Part shown: piece by piece, positions 27,479 to 36,452 of the stretch
How the letters are laid out: each line of letters starts with the position of its first letter
How positions within the stretch are numbered: position 1 is the stretch's first letter
Assembly (NCBI RefSeq): GCF_021412625.1
Contig: NZ_JAKCFI010000005.1
Coordinates: 682,001 to 746,000 of the forward strand
From: Myxococcus stipitatus
GTDB lineage: Bacteria > Myxococcota > Myxococcia > Myxococcales > Myxococcaceae
Length of the DNA: 64,000 nt
Direction: 5' to 3'
Notes under the pieces: generated by a model
Told to the model about the DNA's origin: nothing
What the model saw: the letters and a program-made list of their open reading frames with translations, nothing else
Databases searched by the model: none
Translations under genes and position numbers: made by a program

Positions 27479-28072
27479 ATGGCCCGTCCTGTCTCGATCC
27501 GCGACGAAGACATCCGGGCCATCTCCGCCATGGGCGCCGAGCGGGCACGCGTGTCGGAGGACATCATCTTCCGCCGCTTCACCGCGCTGTCCGTGGGGAA
27601 GCTCGAGCTCATCCCCAGACGTGCGCCTGGGTTCGGGCAGCCTGTGGTCGAGCGCCTCGGGAGGTCTCGACCTCATCAACGACTACGCACCGCTCGACGG
27701 CAACCGCGAGCGCATCGACTCCGACCTCCCGGGCTCGACGAAGCCAGCCCCGTACCTGCGCGCCTTAGCAGCAAATCGGTGGCGCTGTCCGACGCGGACG
27801 TCCGGCGGCTCATGAGAACCTATGCCCAATCCTTCATCACGCTGGTGGACGAGAAGATCGCGGACAAGAACGCCGTCGCCGAGGTGAAGGCAGCCACGCT
27901 CCAGGCCCAGCAAGCCCTGTGGATGGAGAATGACGAGGCGTATGTGGCCGCGATGCACAGCCTGGACGCGGCGGTGGCTCCGCTCAGCACGGGTGACCAG
28001 CACACCATCGCGGAGCTCGGCGCCCGGCTGCTCGAATCGGGCATCCCTGGAACGGGGACGACCCAGCCGTAG
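27479..28072 (+). pseudogene. Hypothetical gene with two compensating frameshifts
   Basis: The frame from ATG 27479 is open for 197 codons, but its middle part does not look coded in that frame. Up to about 27610 codons are G/C-ending and give a normal protein (MARPVSIRDEDIRAISAM). From about 27620 to 27770 the good codon bias moves to the next frame, which reads SGGLDLINDYAPLDGNRERI and DLPGSTKPAPYLRAL; after about 27775 it returns to the first frame (VALSDADVRRLMRTYAQSF onward to the stop). Two opposite indels about 150 bases apart explain this. The product as written keeps its ends but has ~50 altered residues in the centre. No family was recognised; the C-terminal ~100 residues look helical. 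Confidence 0.55.
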
Positions 28073-28095
28073 GCCCAAGCCTCGTTCGTGAAGCA

Positions 28096-28127
28096 CCTGG
28101 AGGCACGTCAGGCGTCGAGCCTCCAGG
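28096..28127 (+). terminator. Perfect 9-bp inverted repeat
   Basis: CCTGGAGGC and GCCTCCAGG form a nine-base-pair stem around a 14-base loop, 23 bases after the stop of the frameshifted gene. There is no T run. It may act as a transcription terminator. The next 220 bases up to the Fn3/FG-GAP gene hold no recognisable gene. Confidence 0.45.
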
Positions 28128-28346
28128 CAGCTGTGCGAGGAGCTGGGCCGGCCGAGGCCTGGTGCGCGTGTCCGTGGCCATCATGGGGCGTACGCTCGCC
28201 GCCCTCGGCGTCCATGAGGTCGGATGGGTGGCGCTTCCCCATGTCCTCACGGCGCTCACCGTGCCGAGGTTCGACCACACCCTCTCGGGTTTCGGAACAG
28301 GCTCTCCGACCAGCGGCGATGGTGCTCGATGGCCGCGAGTCTCGTC

Positions 28347-31300
28347 TCAGGGAGGCAGGCAGACGTTCAGCACGAACGTGGCGGTCTTTGCCTCCGCGTC
28401 GTTGAAGGCGAGGTCGGGCAGTCCGTCCGCGTTCCAATCCGCGATGAGCGCATCCTGGGCGTAGAAGCCCCAGGAGGTCTGTGGCCCCAGGGTGAACGTG
28501 CTGGAGGACTGCTGCAGCACGAGTCGGCTCTTCTGCTCGGTGAAGGAGAACACGTCCATCTGGCCATCCGCGTTGAAGTCCGCCGTGAGGATGCCGAGAC
28601 CCGCGCCGAGCCCCAGGGTGTGTCTCGGCGTCAGCGTGGGCTGACGGGCCGCATCGAAGGTGAGCAATCCGACCTCGCCCCGGTCGAGCAGCAGACCGAC
28701 GGTGCCCTGCCCGTCCAGGTCCACGCGGCCCATGTTGCGGTGCGTGTACTCGCCGGTGAAGGTCGTCTGGCTGGCGAAACCGCCATCTCCCTTGCCCCAG
28801 AGCACGTAGACCTGGCCCAGGTCGAGGTCGGGATTGCCCGGGCGCATGAGCGCCAGGTCCATGTGTCCGTCCCGGTCCAGGTCGGCGGCGGTCAGCGTGT
28901 CCACGGTGTAGTTGGCCGTCACCTCGACGGAGACGCGAGGCGCGAACCGTCCACCGCCCGTGTTGAGCCACACGCTGAGGATGATCTTCGAGGACGTGTA
29001 ACGCTCCGTCGACACCAGGTCGAACCGGCCATCCTCGTTCAGGTCCACCGCGATGAGCTCCGTCTGGTCGCTGACCTCCACGTAGCGCTCCGGGGGCGCG
29101 AAACCGCCGCTCGACAGGCGCCTGTAGATGACGAGCTGGGGCGAGGTCCCCACCGGCGTGGTGGTGATGGCGGCCAGATCCTCCCGCCCATCTTCATCCA
29201 GGTCCGCCGAGACGAGGTCCTCCACGCCACCGGTGGCCGTGCTCCCCGTCGGAGGCACGAAGACGGGGGAAAGCACCGCGGTGCTTCGCTCCGTGCTCCC
29301 GGACAGCGACAGATGGATGGCGTTCTTCTCCTTGCTGCCCGCGGCCAGGTCGGTGGCGCCGTCCCCGTTGAAGTCGCCGCTCGCGAGCCCTCCCGGCGCG
29401 CCATCCAACTGGATGCTGTCGGGGGTCAGCGCTCCGCCCCAGTACAGCCGGACGGCGGAGGTGTCCGCGAGCGCCACATCCGCCCGACCGTCGGCATCGA
29501 AGTCACCCGACGCGGGCGAGTAGACACTGCCGCTGAAGCCGAAGCTGCGCGGCGACGAGAAAGGCGTCGGAGCGGCGCTGCCCGGCAACACGTGAATCTG
29601 GGAGCCCGGGCTGCTGGTCAAGAACAGGTCCCTCTTGCCGTCGCCCGTGACATCCACCAGGAGGGGGCCGGTCCACAGGCTCCCCAGGGTCCGGGGATGA
29701 GCGACCGTGCTCATCAGGGCCAACGTCCCACCGGAGGGGCTGAAGACGCGGACCTTCTCCGTATCGAGGAGGGCCAGGTCGTCCGCCGCGCCGTCGTGGT
29801 CGAGGTCGCCCGCAACCAGGTTCCCGTAGCAACTGGTGCACGGCGCGTACACGGGGACCTTGAAGGAGCCCGTCCCCGTGCCGTTGGCCTGCACGATGCG
29901 GTTGTTGGCGCTGTCGAGCCGGGCGTAGTCCATGTACCCGTCCCCGTTGAAGTCGGCCACCACGGGGCAGTCGTACGTGTTGGAGGAGACGATGGTGGTG
30001 GGCGCGTAGAACGTGCCGTCGCCCTTGCCGCGATAGAGCAGCGTCGGACCGAGCTCCACGTGCGCGAAGAGGTCCAGCACCCCGTCCGCGTTGAAGTCGC
30101 GGGCGGTGAGGCAGTCGAAGGTCGTGGTGCGGTTGGTGCCCAGCGGCGTCGCGAGCGGCGACTGGAACGTGCCAGTCCCCCGTCCGAGGTAGACGGTGAA
30201 GCCCCCCGTCTTGTACGTGCTGTCGGTGTCCAGGATGGCGGCGACGTCCAGCTTCCCGTCCCCGTTGAAGTCCGCCACCACGGGCGGCGAGTGACTGAGG
30301 CTGTTGCCCGCGCTGATGGAGTCGGCCAGTCGGGTGAAGGTCCGACCAGGGCCACTGGTGAGCACGAAGATGTTGAACAGGTTGCCCACGACGACGTCCG
30401 CGCGCGAGTCCCCGTTGAAGTCACCGGCGCCCACGAAGTGCGCCACGGTGGAGAGGTCGTAGCTGGACACCGGGGTGAACGAGGAGGCCTCACACGCCAG
30501 GGGCACGACGTGGCGGTGGTACGCAGGAGCGGAGGGCCGCCCCGTCCCCGCGGCGTTGCGGGCCTTCACCTGGAACAGATAGGTCGTGCCGGAGGTCAGC
30601 CCCGGAATCGTCGCCACGAGCGTGCCCGAGGGGACGGTGACGGAACCGCCGCCGGGTGACGCGGTGACGACGTACTCGGTGACGGGGTCCGTGGCGGGCG
30701 CGGAGGCCGCGTTCCAGCGCACGACGGCGCCACCGACAGTGGAGAGTACGCGCACGTCCGTGGGCGCTCGGGGCTGGGCCCGCAGGAGGATGGGCTCGGA
30801 GGTGACGGGCGGCCCCGCCCCCACATCCGTCCTCGCGGTCAGCGTGAAGGTATAGGTGGAGTCGGCGGCGAGCCCGGAGAGCCGGACCACCGTGGGCGAC
30901 GCGGGGAGGCTCTGATCCACGCCCGCGGGGGAGGACGTCAGCCGATAACCGGTGATGGGCCTGCCACCGTCCGAAGCCGGAGGGCGCCAGTCCAGCTCCA
31001 CCTGCCCCTGGTGATAGACGCCCGTGAGATTGACGGGGGCCGAGGGCGGAGCGGGCAGCGTCACGGAGGCGGTGGTGGCGACCGCGCCCACGCCCGACGA
31101 GTTCTGCGCGGCCACGCCGAAGCTGTACGTGGCGCCATGGGTGAGGCCCGACACGAAGAGGCTCGTCGAGGTAGCGGAGGCGGTCTGCGACGTGCCGGTC
31201 GGATGCGTGGTGATGACGTAGCTGGTGATGCTCGCTCCGCCGTTGCTCGTGGGCACGTTCCACTTCACCGTCGCGGAGCCGACGCCGGGCACCACCGTGA

Positions 31301-32105
31301 CGTCCTGGGGCGCACTGGGAACGGCGGCGGCCCGGACCGACGAGCTGGTGGTGGGCGACGAGTTGCCCACCGCGTTGGTGGCCACCAACGTGAACGTGTA
31401 GCTCACCCCGTTGGTGAGGCCGGTGACGACGGCGGACGGCTGCGTGGTGGTGAGGCTCTGCCCGCCCGGCGCGACGGTGAGGGTGTAGCCCTGGATGGGC
31501 TGCCCGCCGTTCGAGGGCGTGGTCCACTCCAGCTCCACCTGCTGGTTACCGCCCTTCAACCGCGACCAGGACGGCGTGCCCGGGACGTCGGAGGTGCGCA
31601 CGGAGGCCGACGGACTGGAGGCCCGTCGGGTGCCATCCGCGAAGACCGCGGTGACGGTGACGCGATACTGCGTGCCGTTCGCCAGCCCCGTGACGAGCGC
31701 CGTGCGAGCCGCGGCCCCGACGGCGACCTTCGGACCCGAGGGCGAGGCGACGACCTCGAAGGAGGACAGCGCGCTGCCCGAGGTCGCTGGCGTGAAGCTC
31801 CAGGCGACGGACAGCTCGCGGATGCCCGGCGTGGCCGTCACGCCCGTGGGCACCGCCAGCTCCTGGGAACCGCCGTCGCTCCGGCCCGCGTCGGGCGCCC
31901 CCGCGTCACTTCGACCGGCGTCGGGTTGCTCGGGCTGCCCCGAGTCCGGCTCGCTCGCGTCGGGCCCTCCCGCGTCGGAGGTGGGCCCGGCGTCCGCTGG
32001 GAGGTTGTCACCGGGCTTCGTCGTGTCGTCGGATGACTTCTCACCACAGCCCACGGCGCCGAGACCGACGAGCGCCGCCGTCAGGAGGAGGACGAGTGTT
32101 CTCAT
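28347..32105 (-). CDS. Giant lipoprotein with five Fn3 domains and FG-GAP/VCBS repeats
   Basis: 1252 residues. The signal peptide ends in a lipobox (GLGAVGC). Residues ~25-85 are a disordered linker made of repeated D-A-G, S-D-A-G-x-P units, a hallmark of myxobacterial surface lipoproteins. Five fibronectin type III domains follow (about 85-540), each starting with a V/P-x-x-P segment and containing YxFTL or YxVTV strands. From ~545 to the end there are roughly a dozen FG-GAP/VCBS repeats with the calcium-site motif DFNGDGxxD (for example DFNGDSRADV, DFNGDGKLDV, DLDHDGAADD), building a beta-propeller-like region. It is probably a surface protein for adhesion or polymer binding. It is transcribed alone. 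Confidence 0.93.
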   Translation of the reverse strand: MRTLVLLLTAALVGLGAVGCGEKSSDDTTKPGDNLPADAGPTSDAGGPDASEPDSGQPEQPDAGRSDAGAPDAGRSDGGSQELAVPTGVTATPGIRELSVAWSFTPATSGSALSSFEVVASPSGPKVAVGAAARTALVTGLANGTQYRVTVTAVFADGTRRASSPSASVRTSDVPGTPSWSRLKGGNQQVELEWTTPSNGGQPIQGYTLTVAPGGQSLTTTQPSAVVTGLTNGVSYTFTLVATNAVGNSSPTTSSSVRAAAVPSAPQDVTVVPGVGSATVKWNVPTSNGGASITSYVITTHPTGTSQTASATSTSLFVSGLTHGATYSFGVAAQNSSGVGAVATTASVTLPAPPSAPVNLTGVYHQGQVELDWRPPASDGGRPITGYRLTSSPAGVDQSLPASPTVVRLSGLAADSTYTFTLTARTDVGAGPPVTSEPILLRAQPRAPTDVRVLSTVGGAVVRWNAASAPATDPVTEYVVTASPGGGSVTVPSGTLVATIPGLTSGTTYLFQVKARNAAGTGRPSAPAYHRHVVPLACEASSFTPVSSYDLSTVAHFVGAGDFNGDSRADVVVGNLFNIFVLTSGPGRTFTRLADSISAGNSLSHSPPVVADFNGDGKLDVAAILDTDSTYKTGGFTVYLGRGTGTFQSPLATPLGTNRTTTFDCLTARDFNADGVLDLFAHVELGPTLLYRGKGDGTFYAPTTIVSSNTYDCPVVADFNGDGYMDYARLDSANNRIVQANGTGTGSFKVPVYAPCTSCYGNLVAGDLDHDGAADDLALLDTEKVRVFSPSGGTLALMSTVAHPRTLGSLWTGPLLVDVTGDGKRDLFLTSSPGSQIHVLPGSAAPTPFSSPRSFGFSGSVYSPASGDFDADGRADVALADTSAVRLYWGGALTPDSIQLDGAPGGLASGDFNGDGATDLAAGSKEKNAIHLSLSGSTERSTAVLSPVFVPPTGSTATGGVEDLVSADLDEDGREDLAAITTTPVGTSPQLVIYRRLSSGGFAPPERYVEVSDQTELIAVDLNEDGRFDLVSTERYTSSKIILSVWLNTGGGRFAPRVSVEVTANYTVDTLTAADLDRDGHMDLALMRPGNPDLDLGQVYVLWGKGDGGFASQTTFTGEYTHRNMGRVDLDGQGTVGLLLDRGEVGLLTFDAARQPTLTPRHTLGLGAGLGILTADFNADGQMDVFSFTEQKSRLVLQQSSSTFTLGPQTSWGFYAQDALIADWNADGLPDLAFNDAEAKTATFVLNVCLPP

Positions 32106-32456
32106 GATGCGAGGGCTCTCCAGGCCGCCCGGAAATCCCAGGGGCGTTGTCCTCCCTCAACGACCCCTCTTCGAGAATGTCGCGAGGAATCCCGGTCGAC
32201 GAACGGGGCGTCACTCGCTTGCGTCAACGACCGGTGTAGATGCCGATGGCGCCGGGTCGGGCGACGTTGTTCGCATCGTCACGTGTCGCCCGAAGGCCAC
32301 CAACACCACGCGCGCGTCGCCTTCGCCCACCCCCTGGATGCTCCAGATGGACCGAGCTGCCAGCCCGCCCAGGGCCTTGGGGAAGCGCCGACGGAGCACC
32401 TGGGCTTCCTCACGGCATTCGCGGGTCTCCCCCGGCTCGAGGCGGACAAGGCCCCC
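32106..32456. other. Region between lipoprotein and sdpR-like genes; possible minus-strand remnant
   Basis: About 350 bases with no convincing gene. On the minus strand one frame is open from about 32475 down to 32211 with good codon bias. It includes the segments LVRLEPGETRECREEAQVL and IWSIQGVGEGDARVV. The only usual start codon is GTG 32399, which would give 62 residues. It looks like the 3' remnant of a lost gene cut off by the sdpR promoter, but this is uncertain. The 5' upstream region of the large lipoprotein (32106-32210) shows no clear promoter. Confidence 0.3.
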
Positions 32457-32497
32457 TTGACAGGATTCTTCCGATCGTTATTTTGAATATCGTCAAA
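32457..32497 (+). promoter_or_regulatory. Promoter and candidate operator of the sdpR/sdpI-like pair
   Basis: TTGACA (32457-32462), a 16-base spacer and TATTTT (32479-32484) make a good vegetative-type promoter, in a locally AT-rich patch unusual for this genome. An inverted repeat TTTGA-ATATCG-TCAAA (32482-32497) overlaps the -10 box and start region. This is the expected site for an ArsR-family autorepressor whose gene begins 17 bases later. Confidence 0.6.
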
Positions 32498-32513
32498 CTA
32501 TCGAAAGGTCGTG

Positions 32514-32801
32514 ATGCGAACGCAGGAGGTCTTCAAGGCCATTTCGGACCCGACGCGGCGCAAGGTGCTCAAGCTCCTGCAAGGCGGCTCGAAGTCCGCG
32601 GGAGAGCTCGCCGAGGCGTTCGACATCACGAAGGGGTCGCTGTCGCATCACTTCAACGTGCTCAAAGCGGCGGACCTGGTTCGCTGTGAGCGCCGAGGGC
32701 AGCAAATCGTCTACTCCCTCAACACGACCGTGTTCGAGGACGTAGCCGCGGTCCTGCTCGACCTCTTCAAGGTCGACAAGGGGAATGGAGAGCGGTCATG
32801 A
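32514..32801 (+). CDS. ArsR-family autorepressor (SdpR-like)
   Basis: 95 residues from ATG 32514, spaced five bases from AAAGG. A winged helix-turn-helix dominates: FKAISDPTRRKVLKLL at the N-terminus, then SAGELAEAFDITKGSLSHHFNVLK as the recognition region. There is no metal-binding Cys motif (no ELCVCDL). The absence of metal ligands, and the coupled gene for an SdpI-type membrane protein (ATGA overlap), mark it as the SdpR type that represses its own operon until the membrane protein sequesters it. Codon usage is slightly less GC-biased than neighbours, which suggests acquisition from elsewhere. Confidence 0.88.
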   Translation: MRTQEVFKAISDPTRRKVLKLLQGGSKSAGELAEAFDITKGSLSHHFNVLKAADLVRCERRGQQIVYSLNTTVFEDVAAVLLDLFKVDKGNGERS

Positions 32802-33481
32802 AGATGAGCCGAGCCAATGTGCTGAGCCTGGGACTCGTCATCGCGGCGTTCGCGATGGCCTTCATTCTCTATGGCCGATTGCCGGAGTCGATTCCCACGC
32901 ACTGGAATGCCGAGGGCGTGGTGAATGGGCATACGCCCAAGCCCTGGGGCCCCTTCGTCCTCCCGCTGCTGATGGTCGCTGTGTACCTGTTCCTGGTGGC
33001 CGTGCCGCGGATCTCCCCCAGGGACTTTCGCGTGACGCGGTTCCAGGGTGTCTTCGAGGGCATCCAGTTGGCGTCGGTCGCGTTCCTGTTCCTGATCAAC
33101 GCCATGGTCCTGCTCTCGGGCATCGGCATTCCCATGCCGATGGCGCGCGTGACTCCGGCGGCCACGGGTCTGCTCCTCATGATCTTTGGCAACTTCATGG
33201 GGAAGTTCACCAAGAACTTCTTCTGTGGCATCCGGACGCCCTGGACGCTCGCGAGCGACGAGGTGTGGCTGCGCACGCATCGACTCGGTGGACGGCTCTT
33301 CGTCCTCGCGGGAGCCATCGTCCTCGTCTCGGGGCTGCTCGGCGGCGGGCCCGTCCCCGTGATCGCGGCAATCTCCATCGCGGCGGTGACGCCCGTGGTC
33401 TACTCGTACATCCTCTATCGGCGCCTCGAGGGGGACCACCGCGGGCCGACGGATGGGGCGGGCTCTCATCGTTCTGCGTGA
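32798..33481 (+). CDS. SdpI-family membrane protein (DUF1648 plus SdpI)
   Basis: 227 residues with about six membrane helices. The N-terminal DUF1648 signature is PESIPTHWNAEGVVNG after the first helix; the SdpI part has GNFMGKFTKNFFCGIRTPWTL and WLRTHRLGGRL, matching the Bacillus SdpI pattern. In Bacillus subtilis SdpI gives immunity to the SdpC toxin and captures SdpR at the membrane. No sdpC-like toxin gene is present here, so the pair may serve as immunity against foreign toxins or in envelope regulation. Its start overlaps the stop of the ArsR-type gene by four bases. Confidence 0.9.
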   Translation: MKMSRANVLSLGLVIAAFAMAFILYGRLPESIPTHWNAEGVVNGHTPKPWGPFVLPLLMVAVYLFLVAVPRISPRDFRVTRFQGVFEGIQLASVAFLFLINAMVLLSGIGIPMPMARVTPAATGLLLMIFGNFMGKFTKNFFCGIRTPWTLASDEVWLRTHRLGGRLFVLAGAIVLVSGLLGGGPVPVIAAISIAAVTPVVYSYILYRRLEGDHRGPTDGAGSHRSA

Positions 33482-33494
33482 AGGAGGAGGAGCC

Positions 33495-33545
33495 ATGTTT
33501 CACGATACCCGTGACACGTTGAAGAAGCGGACTCGAGGTGCATGA
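33495..33545 (+). CDS. Mini-ORF with a very strong ribosome site, possible gene remnant
   Basis: Right after the sdpI-like stop there is AAGGAGGAGGAG followed by an ATG at 33495 and 16 sense codons (MFHDTRDTLKKRTRGA). Downstream, a different frame from 33538 reads as plausible protein (HDWERPEGIALRFELSNST) for about 60 residues until it meets the antisense of the amidohydrolase gene. The combination suggests a third gene of this operon that has been frameshifted and truncated. A short leader peptide is the other option. The rest of 33546-33726 shows no clear gene. Confidence 0.3.
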   Translation: MFHDTRDTLKKRTRGA

Positions 33546-33726
33546 CTGGGAAAGGCCCGAGGGGATTGCGCTGCGGTTCGAGCTCTCCAATTCGACCTCT
33601 GAGGTTCACGGCCTCGACGGTCGGGTCCAGTGCATTGGGATTCGTGTTCGAGAACCGGGCTTCGGGCGGAGCGGTCCCCCAGAAGCCGCCGATGGAGAGG
33701 GCCGCAGGGTGGACGTCCAGGTCCCC

Positions 33727-35130
33727 TCAGGGACTGAAGTCCTCCACGCGCCCGCTCACCCGCTGGCCCCGGTGCCATACCTCGACGATGCGGTGGACGG
33801 CCTCGATGTCCGCGTCCGGATTGCCGTCCACGATGATGAAGTCCGCGCGCTTGCCGGGTTCGAGCGTTCCCCGGTCGTCGAGCTTCAGCAGCGCGGCCGC
33901 GTCGCGCGTGGCATGCGTCAACGCCTCCACCGGGGTCAGCCCCGCCTGGACCATCAGCTCCAGCTCCCGGTGCTCCGCGAACCCCGGGATGCGCAGGGGA
34001 TTGGCGCCCGAGTCGGAGCCGAACCCGATGTTCACCCCCGCGTCGTGCAGCGTCTTGAGGTTGCGCAGATTCATGTCCAGCGAGGCCTTGTTCTCGACCA
34101 GCGTCTTCGCGTTCCCGAGCACCTTCATGCGCCACGCCTCGTCCTCGAACTGCTCGGCCAGCGCGGGCTGCACGGCGTGTTGGAAGAAGGGGGTGCTCAT
34201 GAAGGGCGGCCGCTCGGCGAAGATGTAGAACGTCTCGTCCAGCCCCAGCGTCGGCACGTACCAGGTCCCCCGCGTCTTCATCTCCTGGATGAGCTCCGCG
34301 TCCACGGGCACGTCGCGCACGCCGTGCGCGAGCACGTCCACGCCATCCCGCAGCAGCCGCTTCGCGTCCTCCAGGTAGTAGACGTGCGCGGCCACCCGCA
34401 GCCCCTGTCGATGCGCCTCGTCGATGATGGCCGCGTAGACCTCCGGTGACATCTTCGCGGGCATCGTGCCGTGGAAGTCGTCGACCCAGATCTTCACCAG
34501 CGCGGGGTGTCTCGACGCCGTCTCGCGCACCGCCACCCGGGCCTCGTCCACCGTCCTCGGACGGTAGAGTTGGTCCTCCCCCACGTTCACCGGGGGCGCC
34601 GCCGACGGCACGCCCATCCCACGGTCCGCCCCCAGGATGTCCGTTCCATGGGGAGGCCCCTCCTCCAGCTCCTTCTGGAGCTGTTGGAACAAGGCCGGGT
34701 TGAACCCCAGCGACACGAGCGTCGTCACGCCATAGGCCTCGTACTGGCGGACCTGCCTCGCCACGTTCTCCCGCGTGTAGTGCCCCGTCCCCGAGTCCGT
34801 GCCGTCCACCATGCCCAGGTGCGCGTGGTTCACGACGAGCCCCGGGAGCACCGTCCTGCCGCGCAGGTCGATGACCTGGGCGGAGGCGGGCACCGGCACC
34901 GCATCCGACGGCCCCACCGCCTTCAGCGTCCACCCCTCGACCACGAGCGTCGCGTCCTCGATGGGCGCGCCACCTCGACCGTCGATGAGCCGCGCGCCCT
35001 TCAGCACCTGGACCCCGCCTCGCCGCGGCGACTCCTCCAGGGGACGCGGCGGCTCGGGAGCGTGGTGCGCACACGCGAAGAGCCCCAGCACCAGGACGAA
35101 CAGCGGCGACATGGAACGAGAGCGGAGCAT
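33727..35130 (-). CDS. Amidohydrolase-family lipoprotein
   Basis: 467 residues from the ATG at 35130; an ATG at 35112 would also give a signal sequence. The signal ends in a lipobox (GLFAC). The TIM-barrel amidohydrolase shows a metal-site HxH in VVNHAHLG, a Lys candidate for carbamylation in ALVKIWVDD, His in LRVAAHVYY and VLAHGV, and the terminal Asp in GFGSDSGAN. The C-terminal small beta domain (GTLEPGKRADFIIVDGNP) is typical of imidazolonepropionase/prolidase-like members. The substrate is unknown; a secreted dipeptidase or hydrolytic role is plausible. It is transcribed alone and diverges from the aldo/keto reductase. Confidence 0.9.
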   Translation of the reverse strand: MLRSRSMSPLFVLVLGLFACAHHAPEPPRPLEESPRRGGVQVLKGARLIDGRGGAPIEDATLVVEGWTLKAVGPSDAVPVPASAQVIDLRGRTVLPGLVVNHAHLGMVDGTDSGTGHYTRENVARQVRQYEAYGVTTLVSLGFNPALFQQLQKELEEGPPHGTDILGADRGMGVPSAAPPVNVGEDQLYRPRTVDEARVAVRETASRHPALVKIWVDDFHGTMPAKMSPEVYAAIIDEAHRQGLRVAAHVYYLEDAKRLLRDGVDVLAHGVRDVPVDAELIQEMKTRGTWYVPTLGLDETFYIFAERPPFMSTPFFQHAVQPALAEQFEDEAWRMKVLGNAKTLVENKASLDMNLRNLKTLHDAGVNIGFGSDSGANPLRIPGFAEHRELELMVQAGLTPVEALTHATRDAAALLKLDDRGTLEPGKRADFIIVDGNPDADIEAVHRIVEVWHRGQRVSGRVEDFSP

Positions 35131-35347
35131 CGACCAGGACACATGGGCCTCCAGCGGACACATGGAGCGCGCCCCGCTCCATCGCGCCTGCGTATCCTCG
35201 CGCGCCCTTTTCATGGCGCCTGAAGCGCTTCCCGGCTAACGGAACCGTTCACACCGGGACATCCCCATGGCCCGATCCATTCCCCTCGACACCCGGGGCG
35301 CGGGCTAGCATGCGCCGCCATTTTCCCACCCGGGACAGGAGCCCCAC

Positions 35348-36331
35348 ATGACCCAGATGACCTATCGCCGCCTCGGCCGGTCCGGACTCACCGTGTCCAC
35401 CATCGGCCTCGGCTGCAACAACTTCGGCACCAGCGTGGACCTGGCCGGCACGCGCAACATCGTCAGCGCCGCGCTCGACGCGGGCGTCACCCTGTTCGAC
35501 ACGTCGGACTCCTACGAGGGCTCCGAGGACCTGCTCGCCCAGGCCCTGGGGCCCCGCCGTCGCGACGTCCTCCTCGCGACCAAGTTCGGCAGCAACCTCA
35601 AGGGAGAGAATGGCGAGGACTGGGGCGCGCGGGGTTCGCGCCGCTACATCCGTCGCGCCGTGGAGCGCTCGCTCAAGACGCTGCGCACCGACTGGATCGA
35701 CCTCTACCAGTTGCACTGGCCCGACCCCGCCACGCCCATCGAGGAGACACTCACCGCCCTCACCGAGCTCGTGCGCGAGGGCAAGGTCCGCTACATCGGC
35801 TCGTCCAACCTCAAGGGCTGGCAGGTGACGGACGCGGAGTGGACGGCGCGCACGCGGGGCCTGGAGCGCTTCATCAGCGCGCAGAACGAGTACAGCATCA
35901 TCGGGCGCGGCGTGGAGGAGGACCTGGTGCCCGCGCTGGAGCAACACGGCATCGGCCTGCTCCCCTACTTCCCGCTCGCCAGCGGCCTGCTCACCGGCAA
36001 GTACAAGCGCGGCGTCGGCACGGAGGGCTCCGGCCGCATCCAGCGCTGGAAGAAGATGAACCCGCTCTTGAGCGACCAGGTGTTCGACGTCGTGGAGAAG
36101 GTGGAGGCCTTCGCCCGCGAGCGCTCCATCACCCTGCTCGACGTGGCCATGGGCGGCCTCGCCTCGCGCCCCACCGTCGCCTCCGTCATCGCGGGCGCCA
36201 CCTCCGTCGAGCAGGTCCGCGCCAACGTCCGCGCCGGTGCCTGGAAGCCCACCGCCGAGGACTGGGCCGCGCTGGAGAAGCTGCTGCCCCGTGGCGCCGG
36301 AATCACCGTCAACGAGCACCTCTACGCCTGA
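35348..36331 (+). CDS. Aldo/keto reductase
   Basis: 327 residues, the normal size for the AKR superfamily. The catalytic tetrad is visible: Asp51 and Tyr56 (FDTSDSYEG), Lys79 (LLATKFGS) and His123 (YQLHWPDP). The C-terminal NADPH-binding segment SVIAGATSVEQVRANV is present. It resembles the AKR11/YhdN-like oxidoreductases acting on aldehydes or sugars. No signal peptide. The start ATG 35348 has CAGGAG upstream. A hairpin just after the stop separates it from the convergent WD40 gene. Confidence 0.93.
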   Translation: MTQMTYRRLGRSGLTVSTIGLGCNNFGTSVDLAGTRNIVSAALDAGVTLFDTSDSYEGSEDLLAQALGPRRRDVLLATKFGSNLKGENGEDWGARGSRRYIRRAVERSLKTLRTDWIDLYQLHWPDPATPIEETLTALTELVREGKVRYIGSSNLKGWQVTDAEWTARTRGLERFISAQNEYSIIGRGVEEDLVPALEQHGIGLLPYFPLASGLLTGKYKRGVGTEGSGRIQRWKKMNPLLSDQVFDVVEKVEAFARERSITLLDVAMGGLASRPTVASVIAGATSVEQVRANVRAGAWKPTAEDWAALEKLLPRGAGITVNEHLYA

Positions 36332-36342
36332 CGCGCGCTCGC

Positions 36343-36365
36343 GGCCCCGGGGCAGGCCCGGGGCC
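36343..36365. terminator. GC-rich terminator hairpin between convergent genes
   Basis: A perfect nine-base-pair stem GGCCCCGGG / CCCGGGGCC with a five-base loop, 12 bases after the aldo/keto reductase stop. No T run follows on either strand. The position between two convergent genes supports a bidirectional terminator. Confidence 0.6.
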
Positions 36366-36452
36366 CGTGGGCCTACAGCGTGATGGCCTCCGTGGCCTCC
36401 AGCGTGTGCCAGACGCGCTCCGCCGGGGACGCGTGCGTCGGGAGCGAGTGTG

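Noticed and set aside
28224-30659. 811-codon open frame on the plus strand
   Set aside because: Antisense to the Fn3/FG-GAP gene; low-complexity Arg/Val/Gly text without motifs.
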